Origin: an uncultured Eubacteriales bacterium
GTDB lineage: Bacteria; Bacillota; Clostridia; Peptostreptococcales; Anaerovoracaceae
Direction of reading: 5' to 3'
DNA length: 64,000 nt
Assembly (NCBI GenBank): GCA_902798745.1
Contig: CADBXM010000005.1
Span: 29,768-93,767, forward strand
Shown here: positions 26,058 through 35,472 of the stretch, one piece after another
Numbering within the stretch: the stretch's first letter is position 1
How the letters are laid out: each line of letters opens with the position of its first letter
Translations under genes and position numbers: made by a program
Notes under the pieces: generated by a model
Told to the model about the DNA's origin: nothing
Seen by the model: only the letters and a program-made list of their open reading frames with translations
The model's database searches: none

Positions 26058-26582
26058 CTATTCTATGGTCTCTCTTCTTAGTGTGTCCAGTACTCTGAAT
26101 ATGTCCCCTCTCGCAAAACCCTTCGATTCAAGCTTTCTTGCTATTTTTGCCGATAGCTTGTCGTCGAGTTCTTTTACGGTTTCTGCTTCTCCGTATATAT
26201 CACTTGGAACAAACACTTCCTTTCTCGCTATCGCGAGAGCGTCCTCGTATTCGTCCACTTTTTGCTCGAAAAGGAAATCCTCTTTCGCGTTGCGAATGAT
26301 CTCCCTATCTACGCCTTTCTCCGCAAGTTCCTTTTCGGCTCTCAATGTCCCCCGCTTTTTCTCACGGTTGTATTCGTAGTAGCGGAGCGCATACTGATAG
26401 TCATCGAGATAATTGAGCCCGATGAGCTCTTCAACTGCTTCGTCGATCTCTTCCGGGGAGTACTCCTTATCTCTAAGATGCTTTCTAAGTTCATAGACTG
26501 TACGCATCCGGTTCGCAAGATATGCCGCTGCAGTCTCCATCGCGGTTTTCGTATTTTTCTTTTCTGATACAGATCGCGGCAT
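26058..26582 (-). CDS. recX: Regulatory protein RecX
   Basis: Modulator of RecA filaments, 174 residues, nearly all helical, with the three-helix repeats of the family: AAYLANRMRTVYELRKHLRDK, then IDEAVEELIGLNYLDDYQYA and REKKRGTLRAEKELAEKGVD. A frame from 26603 exists, but GGAGAGGAGA precedes the ATG at 26582. This start lies inside the 3' end of the phosphopantetheinyl transferase gene, giving an out-of-frame overlap of 92 bases; even the next ATG (26540) would overlap by 50. recA itself is not in the window. Confidence 0.88.
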   Translation of the reverse strand: MPRSVSEKKNTKTAMETAAAYLANRMRTVYELRKHLRDKEYSPEEIDEAVEELIGLNYLDDYQYALRYYEYNREKKRGTLRAEKELAEKGVDREIIRNAKEDFLFEQKVDEYEDALAIARKEVFVPSDIYGEAETVKELDDKLSAKIARKLESKGFARGDIFRVLDTLRRETIE

Positions 26583-27090
26583 GTATCTCCTCTCCACCGG
26601 CAAAAGCTATATCCTTTATGACGTATTCGATCCCACGTACGCAGACGTTGTCTTCACCGACAGAAGGCAAAGACGTATCGGCTACCGAGCTTCCAAGCGC
26701 TTTTATCAGGGCTTCACGGCGTGTCCAGCGCCTGAAGAACTCCCTCAGCCCTTCGCTTTCGCTTGTCTCCGCTGCAGTCTCGACTGCCTTCTCATCTATT
26801 GGATTATACCATCTGCGGGCGATCGATAATATATCTGCTTTCTTCTCGTACTGGATATCAAGACCGCATTCAGTCTCATTAAAAAGAACAGCCCAGGCTT
26901 TTCCCGAGTGAGAAATCGAGAAATGGTCGAAACCTTCAATATATGGTTTGCCATTTTCTCCGATCTTCAGCTCGCTTACTAAAGCCATGGCCTTTTCTCT
27001 GTCGCCTATGTATTCACTTATCGCGTCACGCAGCAAACCATGACTGTCTTCCCGTCTGCCGCCTCCGGACAAAGTGTAATAAATGATCAC
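26491..27090 (-). CDS. 4'-phosphopantetheinyl transferase (Sfp type)
   Basis: Transfers phosphopantetheine from CoA to carrier proteins. The 199-residue protein has the Sfp-type motifs HFSISHSG, GLDIQ and FFRRWTRREALIKA, where the usual WxxKE reads WTRRE. It is shorter than Sfp (about 225), with a variable C-terminal tail (RKEKYENRDGDCSG onward) that is encoded by the bases overlapping recX. Start is GTG at 27090, overlapping the CtpA stop (GTGA). No polyketide or non-ribosomal peptide genes are nearby, so its carrier substrate is unknown. Confidence 0.85.
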   Translation of the reverse strand: MIIYYTLSGGGRREDSHGLLRDAISEYIGDREKAMALVSELKIGENGKPYIEGFDHFSISHSGKAWAVLFNETECGLDIQYEKKADILSIARRWYNPIDEKAVETAAETSESEGLREFFRRWTRREALIKALGSSVADTSLPSVGEDNVCVRGIEYVIKDIAFAGGEEIHAAICIRKEKYENRDGDCSGISCEPDAYSL

Positions 27091-28379
27091 TTTTCCAGCA
27101 CCTCCATAGCCTTTTCGATCACTTCATCTCCCTCTGCTTCTATGTCAGGAGTGATTCCTACCCCATTCACCTTATCCCCGTTTGGTCTGAAGTATTCGGT
27201 AGTTGTGATCTTTATGGCAGAGCGGTCTTTGAAACGGCGAGTCAACTGTGTCACGCCCTTGCCATAAGTCTTAGCGCCTATGAGAGTCCCTCCGTTATTG
27301 TCCTGTACTGCCGCGCTGAGTATCTCTGAAGCACTAGCCGTATTTTCATTAACAAGCAAAACATAGTCTATGCCCGCGGAACTCGCTTTTGAGTTATGCA
27401 CCTTTTCGGTTCCGTCCTTGGACACTTCTGTCATTATCCTGCATTCAGGAAGCAGGTAATCCGCTATTTCTATGCTTGAGTCTGTTATTCCCCCGCCGTT
27501 GTTTCTGAGATCGATTATGAACTTGTCGCAGCCTTCTCCTTCAAGGTCTCTGACAGCAAGCTCAAAATCTTTGCCTGTTTCTTCTCTGAATGCTGTGATG
27601 GCGATATATCCTATATTTGTATCGCTGTTTCCATCTTCCTCATATTCAGTGTAGTATATAGAGTCTTCCTCGATTCGAGCGCGATTCACCGTAACATCAA
27701 AGCTTTTGCCGTCTCTTTCGATGGTAAGAACGACCGGAGTCCCGACTTCACCCGAGATCTTTTTTATAGCATCATCAACATCAGCAGGCGCCTTTCCGTC
27801 TACTGCCTTTATGATATCGTTTTCCTTGAGTCCGGCCTCTTCCGCGGGCTCATCTCTCAAGACAGTCAAGATGACTATATCGCCGTCCTTTTCGCTGACC
27901 CCGATGCCAATACCCACATAATCGCCGAGAATCTTTTTCAGAAATTCATCATACTCCTCGGCAGTATAATACGCTGCATAAGGATCACCTATGCTCGAAA
28001 CGATCTCCTTGAGCTTCGCGTCACTCATTTCATCGCCGTCATAGTCAGCGATCGGATCATTCGCTATCAACTGCATTATCTCCTCGTATTTATCATACTT
28101 GTTGATAAGTGTCTTATAGTGGTCGAACTGCTCTTTTGACAGGAACATTCCCAGGCCAAATACATAACAAAGGACGAACAGGACAGCAAGACAAGCTATA
28201 AAACCCGCCGTAAACGCAAAAACAACCTTGCCCCCTGAGGATCCGGAGCCCTTATTCCCAGGTTCTTTCTCATCAAAATTACCTTCTTCGTTTCCCACGA
28301 AAACATCGTAGTCTTGGGTATCCGACAGATCGAGCCCTGTTCTTATCGTTTCGTTTTCTTCGATGCGTTCTTTATCCAT
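27087..28379 (-). CDS. C-terminal processing protease, S41 family
   Basis: A 430-residue membrane-anchored serine protease. An acidic cytoplasmic N-terminus is followed by one membrane helix (about 50-74), a PDZ domain (about 148-220; YVGIGIGVSEKDGDIVILTV) and the peptidase domain with NENTASASEILSAAVQD (catalytic Ser) and GAKTYGKGVTQ (catalytic Lys). It resembles CtpA/CtpB of Bacillota, which act on cell-surface proteins. The TTG at 28382 is followed directly by ATG at 28379, which overlaps the recJ stop (TGATG) and is taken as start. Confidence 0.9.
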   Translation of the reverse strand: MDKERIEENETIRTGLDLSDTQDYDVFVGNEEGNFDEKEPGNKGSGSSGGKVVFAFTAGFIACLAVLFVLCYVFGLGMFLSKEQFDHYKTLINKYDKYEEIMQLIANDPIADYDGDEMSDAKLKEIVSSIGDPYAAYYTAEEYDEFLKKILGDYVGIGIGVSEKDGDIVILTVLRDEPAEEAGLKENDIIKAVDGKAPADVDDAIKKISGEVGTPVVLTIERDGKSFDVTVNRARIEEDSIYYTEYEEDGNSDTNIGYIAITAFREETGKDFELAVRDLEGEGCDKFIIDLRNNGGGITDSSIEIADYLLPECRIMTEVSKDGTEKVHNSKASSAGIDYVLLVNENTASASEILSAAVQDNNGGTLIGAKTYGKGVTQLTRRFKDRSAIKITTTEYFRPNGDKVNGVGITPDIEAEGDEVIEKAMEVLEK

Positions 28380-30058
28380 CAAATGGTTCCCGCCGGCAGC
28401 ACTTCTCTCACTACCGCCTGCGCCTTTCTTTCGTCTCTCCAGGTATTTATCTCTATATTACACAGTATGTCAACACTGCCCTCGTTTATCGCCTTATAAG
28501 CCTCTGCAGCGTTTCTGAACATCACAGCATCGATCTTTCGCGAATCGTTCGTAAGAAGCGAAAACCTCGCCATCTTATCGTCATCCTTCAGGAACCTCCA
28601 GCCTGTTACCGAAGCGTTTCTTATAAGGAAGACTGGGACTTCATTATCTTTTCCGCACGGCTCCAGCAGAGTGAGAGCATCAGCCAGTTCCATATCAACA
28701 TCATCGCTATGGATCTCAACGTCGCAGTCATGTCTCATAGCCAGCAGTTCTTCATCCTCAGACGCCGCATTCCTGAGATCATTATTGAGAGCTTCCCTCA
28801 GCCCTTCCATGTCTTTGGCTTTGATGGTAAAACCGCAGGCAGCGCTGTGCCCGCCAAAGCTAATGAACCTGTCTCTGTATTTATCAAGCATGGAAAAGAG
28901 ATCCACTCCCGGGATCGATCTTCCGGTGCCTTTATATGTGTCTTCATTTCGTGAGATGACCACCACGGGCCTGTTGATCTTTTCTCTCAGCTTGCCCGCA
29001 ACTATACCAAGCACGCCTTCGTGAGAATCGTTTATCTCGACTATGATGAAGTCGCCCTTCTTGAGTTCTTCATCAAGCGCTTCCGTGCCTCTTTCGTAAG
29101 CGTCATCCTGAAGTCTCCTGCGCTCTCTGTTGGCTTCTATCAGAGCGTCACAACATTCCCTTATCTCTTCATCGTCATTGGAGATGAACAGCTTTACTCC
29201 TATAGACGCATCTCCCATTCTGCCGGAAGCGTTTACTTTAGGCGCGATACCGAACGAGATGTCTCCGGCCTTGAGAGTCCTGTAATCAAGCGATGATTTA
29301 TCTATAAGCTCTCTGAGGCCTTTGTTCCTGCATCCAAGATGGATGCTTCTGAGTCCGCATTTAACGAGCGTCCTGTTTTCATCTCTCATCGGCATGATGT
29401 CTGCGATGGTCCCGATCGTAGCAAGCTCAAGCATCTCTGCCATCAGGCTGCCCGGTATGTTTCTCTCTCTTGCTACCGCGAGCGCGAGCTTGTACGCTAC
29501 TCCTACACCTGCAAGTCCTTTGAACGGGTATTCATCCTCCGGGAGCCTCGGATTGATGATGATACCCTCAGCTCTTTCCAGGCTCATATTGTGGTGATCG
29601 GTCACCAGTGTCTCTATTCCCTTTTCATGGGCATAGGCAGTCTCATCGGCAGAAGTGGAGCCACAATCGACTGTGACTATGAATTCTCCTCCGTCCTCGA
29701 TTATCCTGTCTATAGATTCCCTGTGAAGACCGTAGCCCTCATCAAGTCTCGATGGGATATAGTAAGTGATGTTGTCGGTGAGGCAGCCGATCACTTTCAT
29801 CAAAAGAGCCGTCGATGTTATCCCATCGACGTCATAATCTCCGTAAATGACTATCCTCTTGTGTTCGTCAACAGCTTTAAGCAACAGATCCACCCCCTCA
29901 CGCATATTAGCGAGCAGGAATGGATCATAAGCAAGCTGCGGTTTCGAAGAGAAGAATTCTTCAAGATCCTCCTCTCCGATCCCTCTCGATTTTATTATTC
30001 TGAGGACTACATCCGGCACATTATTGACTTTTGCCTTCTTTTCTTTGTTTTCCTGCAT
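28379..30058 (-). CDS. recJ: Single-stranded-DNA-specific exonuclease RecJ
   Basis: 5'-3' exonuclease in recombination and repair. The 559-residue protein has the DHH-family motifs IYGDYDVDGITSTALL, the TVDCGSTS segment, VTDHHNM and the DHHA1 motif FGGHSAACGFTI, with a C-terminal OB-fold region. Length is close to other clostridial RecJ. Its stop overlaps the ctpA start, and EnvC is 28 bases upstream. Confidence 0.94.
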   Translation of the reverse strand: MQENKEKKAKVNNVPDVVLRIIKSRGIGEEDLEEFFSSKPQLAYDPFLLANMREGVDLLLKAVDEHKRIVIYGDYDVDGITSTALLMKVIGCLTDNITYYIPSRLDEGYGLHRESIDRIIEDGGEFIVTVDCGSTSADETAYAHEKGIETLVTDHHNMSLERAEGIIINPRLPEDEYPFKGLAGVGVAYKLALAVARERNIPGSLMAEMLELATIGTIADIMPMRDENRTLVKCGLRSIHLGCRNKGLRELIDKSSLDYRTLKAGDISFGIAPKVNASGRMGDASIGVKLFISNDDEEIRECCDALIEANRERRRLQDDAYERGTEALDEELKKGDFIIVEINDSHEGVLGIVAGKLREKINRPVVVISRNEDTYKGTGRSIPGVDLFSMLDKYRDRFISFGGHSAACGFTIKAKDMEGLREALNNDLRNAASEDEELLAMRHDCDVEIHSDDVDMELADALTLLEPCGKDNEVPVFLIRNASVTGWRFLKDDDKMARFSLLTNDSRKIDAVMFRNAAEAYKAINEGSVDILCNIEINTWRDERKAQAVVREVLPAGTI

Positions 30059-30086
30059 CTGCCGGGATGCTCCCTAAATTATCATG

Positions 30087-31208
30087 TCAGTACAGATTGA
30101 ATGGATTTATCGTGCTTCCGCCCTTGAATACTGTAAAGTGGAGATGCGGCCCTGTCGAAGCACCGGTAGATCCGATATATCCGACAACTGTGCCTTTCTT
30201 CACGAACTGGTCTGTACTCACCGCGATCTTGCTAAGGTGTCCGTTCAGTATAGTAAGTCCGTTACCTGTTGCGTACTGTACACAGTTACCATAACCTCCG
30301 TAGTATCTGGCCATTGTGACTACGCCATCAGCAACAGCGTATACAGGAGAACCATTTGTTCCGCTGGTAAGCACTATATCCAGACCGTTATGGAACTCTC
30401 TTCCGTGGAAAGGACATATCCTCCATCCGTATTTATCTGAAAGTTGCCAGTTGCTCTGTGTCGGCCATGCATACTCGCCCGGAGATATGTCGATCTGGCC
30501 TCCTGATTCCACTATCATAGCCTCAGCCTTTTCCTGAAGGGCAGCTGCTTCAGCAGCCATTTCCGCTGCTTCGGCTTCCTTCTGAGCCTGCATCGCATGC
30601 ATCTTATCCGCTTCAGCCTGATATCTCTTCTTCAGCTCTTCCGTCTCGATCTCAGCCGCTTCGAGGGCTATCTGTTGATTCTCGAGTGATTCCTTGAGTT
30701 TTTTGAGTTGTTTATGATCCTTCTGCAGTTTTTTCAGAAGGCCCTGGTCGCTCTCAAGGATCTTGTGTACCATGCCGACATTTGACAGTAGATCTTCAAC
30801 GCTCTCGGAGCTCAGGATAACGTCCACGAATCCGGCGGTACCCGTCTTATACATGGCCGTCAGCCTCTTATCAAGAGCATCGTTTTGATCCTTGATCTCA
30901 GCCTCTTTCTTGGTGATCTTCTCGCCGGTCTCGGCTATCTCTGCCTTGGTGTATTCCACCTGGCTTGCGAGTTCCTCGAGTTTTGCTTCTGCTTCTTCAA
31001 AATTCTTTGTCGCGGCAGCTGCTTTTTTGGCAGCGTCCTTGGCTTCTTCTCTTTTAGCCTCGGTCTGCTTTTTGGCCTCTTTGGCCGCGGCATCGGCCGC
31101 GTCCTTCTCTTCTTGCGTTACCGCAAATGATGTACTGAAAGCAGCGCATGCCAGCGCCAATATCAGGGTAAATACTATTAAAATATTTCTTTTCTTATGC
31201 TTCTTCAT
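30087..31208 (-). CDS. EnvC-like murein hydrolase activator with M23 (LytM) domain
   Basis: A 373-residue secreted protein. A signal peptide (KKHKKRN, hydrophobic core, cleavage around residue 29) leads into a long Ala/Lys/Glu-rich coiled coil (about 31-235) and a C-terminal LytM domain with FHNGLDIV (zinc-ligand His and Asp) and GPHLHF (HxH), so it looks catalytically intact. Position directly downstream of ftsE-ftsX strongly suggests the extracellular hydrolase that FtsEX activates, as for EnvC in proteobacteria and PcsB in streptococci. Confidence 0.9.
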   Translation of the reverse strand: MKKHKKRNILIVFTLILALACAAFSTSFAVTQEEKDAADAAAKEAKKQTEAKREEAKDAAKKAAAATKNFEEAEAKLEELASQVEYTKAEIAETGEKITKKEAEIKDQNDALDKRLTAMYKTGTAGFVDVILSSESVEDLLSNVGMVHKILESDQGLLKKLQKDHKQLKKLKESLENQQIALEAAEIETEELKKRYQAEADKMHAMQAQKEAEAAEMAAEAAALQEKAEAMIVESGGQIDISPGEYAWPTQSNWQLSDKYGWRICPFHGREFHNGLDIVLTSGTNGSPVYAVADGVVTMARYYGGYGNCVQYATGNGLTILNGHLSKIAVSTDQFVKKGTVVGYIGSTGASTGPHLHFTVFKGGSTINPFNLY

Positions 31209-31228
31209 TCAGACTTTTTCTCGCTCCT

Positions 31229-32119
31229 CTATTTGTCGAGGAATCTTCTTATGGATATGATACTTCCGCATACACCTATGCTGATGCCGAGGCAGAGGAA
31301 GATGATCAACAGGTTCTTGGTCAGATAAGGAGCAGGAACCATAGTTACCGACAGGATTCGGGCGATATCCGCACCAACGAGCTCGATGACCTTTGTATAG
31401 ATCAGGTATGTGAGCCCTGTGGCAATAGCCGCCGAGAGTATTCCCACGATGATTCCGCCCCAGATGAACGGTGCTCTTACGAACCAGTCCGTCGCTCCGA
31501 GGTATTTCATGATACCGATCTCCTTCTCGCGGTTGAACACGGTCAGTTTGATGGTATTGGCTACGATGATGATCGAAACTATCACCAGGAACGCCATCGC
31601 GATCAGAGATCCTACTTCGATGAAATGGGATATCTGAGCCAGCTTTTCTATCGTATCGCGGTAATAGACTACATCGTCCACACCCTCGATCGTCGGCGCT
31701 GCCTCAGCCAGGCTGTTTGCAGCATCTTTATTCTCAACATATACTGTGTAGGAATCAGGCAGTGGGTTCTTAGGGAGATTATCGAGAAGATATCCGTTCT
31801 CGCCCCATCTCTCCTTCAGAGTGATAAGCGCTTCATCCTTGGAGACATATGTCACCGAATCGACTCCTTCAGTGCTTTCGATCGTTGCTTTTACCGCATC
31901 ATTGACTTTCTGACTATTGCCGTCCTTCAGATAGATCTGGATCACGTTGTAGTCCTTTTCTATCGATGCGGCAAATAAATTGACGTTTACGAATGCCACG
32001 AAGAACAGTCCGAGTATGAGCATCATCGCTGTGATGGCGAGCACGGAAGTGAAGTACATGCCTTTGTTCCGGCCCATCTGTGAGAATGCCTGCTTGAGGT
32101 TGTATCCGATCCTACTCAT
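31229..32119 (-). CDS. ftsX: Cell division protein FtsX
   Basis: Membrane partner of FtsE, 296 residues with four membrane helices: one at about 22-44, then a large extracellular loop (about 45-165), and three more near the end. LGATDWFVRAPFIWGGIIVG is a typical FtsX block. The frame continues to 32170, but the ATG at 32119 overlaps the last codons of ftsE by 8 bases and has GGAGGTG upstream inside ftsE, so it is chosen. FtsEX transduces ATP hydrolysis to peptidoglycan hydrolases such as the adjacent EnvC-like protein. Confidence 0.93.
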   Translation of the reverse strand: MSRIGYNLKQAFSQMGRNKGMYFTSVLAITAMMLILGLFFVAFVNVNLFAASIEKDYNVIQIYLKDGNSQKVNDAVKATIESTEGVDSVTYVSKDEALITLKERWGENGYLLDNLPKNPLPDSYTVYVENKDAANSLAEAAPTIEGVDDVVYYRDTIEKLAQISHFIEVGSLIAMAFLVIVSIIIVANTIKLTVFNREKEIGIMKYLGATDWFVRAPFIWGGIIVGILSAAIATGLTYLIYTKVIELVGADIARILSVTMVPAPYLTKNLLIIFLCLGISIGVCGSIISIRRFLDK

Positions 32120-32990
32120 AGCTATCGTCACCTCCGTCCAGGTATTCGTCAAGAATGCTGTAAAGCTCATCTCCTGTAGGCGGATCCATGCTTATCGTCT
32201 TACCCCTGATGCTCTCGGTGAGTTCAGGGTCGAGCTGCATTGTCCTCGCCTTGATTGGATCATCCGTAAACGAAGTAAAGCCCGGGACATAGAGGTCGTC
32301 CTCTGTTCCCTGCTGCTTATATCCGTAGCTGCCTTCCTCGTCACGGACGATATGCCCCTGATCGATGGCAACTACTCTCTTATTCATTTTATCCACGATA
32401 TCCTTGGCGTGAGTTACCATGAGGACTGTCGTGCCTCTAATATTGATCTGCTCGAGCAGCGCCATGATATCCATCGCAGTTATTGGATCGAGGTTACCGG
32501 TAGGCTCGTCGCATATGAGCACTCTAGGTTTATTAACAAGAGCTCTTGCGATGCCGACTCTCTGCTGCTCTCCCGCCGACAGCTCTGCAGGATATCTGTT
32601 CGCTTTGTCCTTTATATCCACCAGGTCGAGCACATAAGGTACCCTTTCCCTGATTTCCCTTTTGCTCTTATGGAGCACTTCCATAGCAAAAGCGACATTT
32701 TCATATACGGTCTTCTTTTCAAGAAGCCTGAAGTCCTGGAACACCATTCCGATCTTCTGCCTTATTGCAGGTATTTCGCGTCTTCCGATCTTTGTGATGT
32801 CCTTTCCGGCGAGTATGATCCGTCCGCTGTCGGGATCTATCTCCTTAAGGATCAGTCTTATGAAAGTGGTCTTACCCGCGCCTGATGGTCCTACGAGGAA
32901 AACGAAGTCTCCGCTTTTGATATGGACCGAGGCATCGATAAGCCCTACATTGTCTCCGTATTTTTTGGTTACGTTGTTGAATATTATCAT
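32112..32990 (-). CDS. ftsE: Cell division ATP-binding protein FtsE, with C-terminal extension
   Basis: ABC ATPase of 292 residues with Walker A GPSGAGKTTFIRLIL, signature LSAGEQQRVGIARAL and Walker B VLICDEPTGNLD. The ATPase core ends near residue 225 (VVAIDQGHIV), where most FtsE stop; here about 65 more residues follow, polar and acidic (PGFTSFTDDP, PPTGDELYSILDEYLDGGDDS), with no recognised domain. GGAGG lies 12 bases before the ATG. It heads the ftsE-ftsX-envC unit. Confidence 0.93.
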   Translation of the reverse strand: MIIFNNVTKKYGDNVGLIDASVHIKSGDFVFLVGPSGAGKTTFIRLILKEIDPDSGRIILAGKDITKIGRREIPAIRQKIGMVFQDFRLLEKKTVYENVAFAMEVLHKSKREIRERVPYVLDLVDIKDKANRYPAELSAGEQQRVGIARALVNKPRVLICDEPTGNLDPITAMDIMALLEQINIRGTTVLMVTHAKDIVDKMNKRVVAIDQGHIVRDEEGSYGYKQQGTEDDLYVPGFTSFTDDPIKARTMQLDPELTESIRGKTISMDPPTGDELYSILDEYLDGGDDSYE

Positions 32991-33009
32991 GAAAAAAGAG
33001 CTTCCTCCC

Positions 33010-33033
33010 GTATAATAGACGAAAGTATTATAC
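33010..33033. promoter_or_regulatory. ftsE promoter region with inverted repeat
   Basis: GTATAATA (33010-33017) recurs inverted at 33026-33033 with an 8-base spacer. The distal half forms an extended -10 (TG TATAAT) on the minus strand about 40 bases before ftsE; no good -35 is seen. The symmetry could be an operator or two back-to-back -10 boxes. Confidence 0.4.
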
Positions 33034-33080
33034 AGTCAGAAGCCCTTGCTGTTCTTGAAACTTAATGAACTTTCAGAGTG

Positions 33081-33806
33081 TCAAACGAGCACCTTCGAGA
33101 GGAAATCCTTAGTACGCGGTTCCTGTGGGTTATTGAGCACTTCTTCAGGTGTACCCTGCTCTACGATGTATCCACCATCCATGAATATGACCTTGTTGGC
33201 TACTTCCTTGGCGAATCCCATTTCGTGAGTCACGACCACCATGGTCATACCTTCTGTGGCGAGATCCTTCATAACATCAAGTACTTCTCCTACCATCTCA
33301 GGGTCGAGCGCCGAGGTAGGCTCGTCAAACAGGATCACTTCCGGATCCATTGCTAGCGCGCGGGCGATAGCCACTCTCTGCTGTTGTCCGCCGGAAAGGT
33401 TTCTCGGATACTCGTTCGCCTTTTCCGCCAGGCCTACACGATCCAGCAGCTTCATGGCTTTCTCTTCTATCTCCTTTTTGTCGGCCTTCTTTACATTCAA
33501 AGGTCCGATCGTAAGATTTTCAAGCACCGACTTGTGCGGGAACAGATTGAAGGACTGGAACACCATGCCCATCTTTGTCCTCATGCGGTCTATATTGCCC
33601 TCCGTAACTTGTTCACCGTCAATGTATATCTCACCGGCCGTCGGCTCCTCGAGCCTGTTGATGCAGCGGAGCATAGTGGATTTACCTGAACCGGATGGTC
33701 CAACGATGCAAAGCACTTCGCCCTCTTCCACATTCTGGTCGATACCTTTGAGCACCTCAAGATCGCCGAAGCTCTTTTTGAGTCCTTTTATTTCTATCAT
33801 ACTCAT
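33081..33806 (-). CDS. Polar amino-acid ABC transporter, ATP-binding protein
   Basis: A 241-residue GlnQ/ArtP-type ATPase: Walker [19 protein letters not shown], signature [19 protein letters not shown], Walker [17 protein letters not shown] and the switch histidine in [10 protein letters not shown]. The start overlaps the permease stop (ATGA). With the permease and the binding lipoprotein it forms a complete importer, read in the order binding protein, permease, ATPase. Confidence 0.94.
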   Translation of the reverse strand: MSMIEIKGLKKSFGDLEVLKGIDQNVEEGEVLCIVGPSGSGKSTMLRCINRLEEPTAGEIYIDGEQVTEGNIDRMRTKMGMVFQSFNLFPHKSVLENLTIGPLNVKKADKKEIEEKAMKLLDRVGLAEKANEYPRNLSGGQQQRVAIARALAMDPEVILFDEPTSALDPEMVGEVLDVMKDLATEGMTMVVVTHEMGFAKEVANKVIFMDGGYIVEQGTPEEVLNNPQEPRTKDFLSKVLV

Positions 33807-34486
33807 GCCGCTGACTCCCTTCTGGCCATCTTTCTCTCATAGCCGTTGATTATCTTGGACAGAGGTATAGTCAGGATCATGTAAGCCAGCGCTACCCCGA
33901 TATATGCCGGGAAGGTCTCGAATGATGATGAGTTCCATAGCTGTCCTCGCCTCAATATCTCAACCACGCCTACATAACCGAGCACTGATGTCTCCTTGAT
34001 GAGAGTTACGAATTCATTCGCGAATGCCGGAAGGATAACACGGACTGCCTGAGGTATGATGATGAGTCTCATAGCCATACCATGTGTCATGCCGAGAGAT
34101 CTTGCGGCTTCCATCTGGCCTTTATCAATAGCCTGGATACCCGATCTGATTACCTCGGACATGTACGCAGCCGAGTTGCAGCCGCATACGATGATGGCCG
34201 GAACTGCCATGCCGCCGAAATCGTCCCATTTAAAGCCAATGCCCCAGGACTGCAGTAACCATGGAATACCATAGGCCATGATGAGGGCCTGCACCAGCAT
34301 AGGTGTTCCTCTCACCACATCGACATATACTTTTGCTATCACCTGAAGGACTTTGCTTTTTGTCTGTGAACACAGAGCAAGGAGCAGACCTAAGGCTGCT
34401 CCTATAACTATTGCCACAAGACTGACCGCCACTGTAGCCGGTATGCCCTTGCAGGCGATGAGAAAACCTTTAAGATATACTCCCAT
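33803..34486 (-). CDS. Polar amino-acid ABC transporter, permease
   Basis: A 227-residue membrane protein of the HisMQ/ArtQ type with about five helices. [45 protein letters not shown] and [19 protein letters not shown] mark the family; the EAARSLG segment contacts the ATPase. AAGGAAAT precedes the ATG. It lies 44 bases after the binding protein gene and overlaps the ATPase gene. Confidence 0.94.
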   Translation of the reverse strand: MGVYLKGFLIACKGIPATVAVSLVAIVIGAALGLLLALCSQTKSKVLQVIAKVYVDVVRGTPMLVQALIMAYGIPWLLQSWGIGFKWDDFGGMAVPAIIVCGCNSAAYMSEVIRSGIQAIDKGQMEAARSLGMTHGMAMRLIIIPQAVRVILPAFANEFVTLIKETSVLGYVGVVEILRRGQLWNSSSFETFPAYIGVALAYMILTIPLSKIINGYERKMARRESAA

Positions 34487-34530
34487 TTCTATTTCCTTCG
34501 CCTGTTTATCTAATCAAATATAACTGATCT

Positions 34531-35316
34531 TTACTCTGATTCCATATTGTACTTTGCAAGAAGCTCATCGTATGTGCCGTTTGCCTTGATGTTGGCAAGA
34601 CCTGTATTGAGCTTATCGAGCAGTTCGGTGTTGCCCTTCTTTACCGCGAACGCGAATTCTTCCATTTCTCCGAAGCCCTCGCCTACGTATTTAGCGATGT
34701 CAGAGTGCTCCATGAGATATTCATATCCGACCGGCTTGTCAACGATGACGCCCTGGACCTCGCCGTTCTGCAGCTGCAGATAGCAGTCTGTCCACTGATT
34801 GAGCACGATGCCCTCAGCGATCTTTCCTTCTTCCTGCATCTGTTTTACCATGTCTCCGCCTGTTGTTCCGATCTGGCTGGCGAGCTTCATGTCAGGTGTA
34901 ACAGCATCGAGTCCGGTAAGGTCGCTGTCTGCTGCTACGAGAAGCATCAGTCTGCTCTTGAAATATGTATCACCGAAATCAGCTTTATCAGCACGGTCAC
35001 CTGCAAGTTTATTCATACCCGCGCAGATGATATCGCCCTGATCTGACTCGAGAGCCGGAATAAGGGAATCGAATTCCATGTTGACCCACTCAAGCTTGAG
35101 TCCCTGATCCTCAGCGATAGCTGCCATCATATCAGGGTCAAAGCCCACGATCTCTCCGCTCTCTTCGTCTGTCCATTCAAACGGAGCGAAAGTTGCTTCT
35201 GTCACTACCTTGAGCACTTGCTCATCGGAGCTGCTGTCTCCGCCGCCGCATGCGCTGAGCATAAATGCGAATACCATTGCCATTGCGAGCAATACTACTA
35301 ATGCTTTCTTCTTCAT
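34531..35316 (-). CDS. Polar amino-acid ABC transporter, substrate-binding lipoprotein
   Basis: A 261-residue SBP_bac_3 protein. The signal peptide ends in the lipobox LSAC (Cys23), followed by a Gly/Ser linker, so it is a membrane-anchored lipoprotein. Binding-site blocks include ATFAPFEWTDEESGEIVGFDPD, IGTTGGDM and VDKPVGYEYL. The frame starts at 35355 but AAGGAGA precedes the ATG at 35316. The candidate ArgR box over its promoter suggests arginine or a related cationic amino acid; sequence alone does not prove this. Confidence 0.92.
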   Translation of the reverse strand: MKKKALVVLLAMAMVFAFMLSACGGGDSSSDEQVLKVVTEATFAPFEWTDEESGEIVGFDPDMMAAIAEDQGLKLEWVNMEFDSLIPALESDQGDIICAGMNKLAGDRADKADFGDTYFKSRLMLLVAADSDLTGLDAVTPDMKLASQIGTTGGDMVKQMQEEGKIAEGIVLNQWTDCYLQLQNGEVQGVIVDKPVGYEYLMEHSDIAKYVGEGFGEMEEFAFAVKKGNTELLDKLNTGLANIKANGTYDELLAKYNMESE

Positions 35317-35360
35317 TATTTTTCTCCTTCTGATAAGTATTTTTTGATTTACCATGCAAG

Positions 35361-35389
35361 ACTATAACACTGCGTGAATATTTATACAA
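35361..35389 (-). promoter_or_regulatory. ABC transporter promoter with candidate ArgR box
   Basis: On the minus strand TTGTAT (35384-35389) and TATAGT (35361-35366) are exactly 17 bases apart. TGTATAAATATTCA (35375-35388) lies across the -35 and matches the ARG-box pattern TGAATWWWWATTCA with one mismatch. A repressor bound there would block RNA polymerase. Confidence 0.5.
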
Positions 35390-35400
35390 GTAAAACCAAC

Positions 35401-35450
35401 AAAAAGAACCGCTGATTTTGTATATTATTTCATACTATTCAGCGATTCTT
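35401..35450 (-). terminator. Terminator of mgtE
   Basis: A 12-bp stem pairs 35404-35415 with 35439-35450 (one G-T pair on the minus strand), with a GTAT/ATAC helix within the loop and a run of T residues after it. It starts 23 bases past the mgtE stop. Confidence 0.75.
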
Positions 35451-35472
35451 TGAAAAACGATCAGAATAACTA

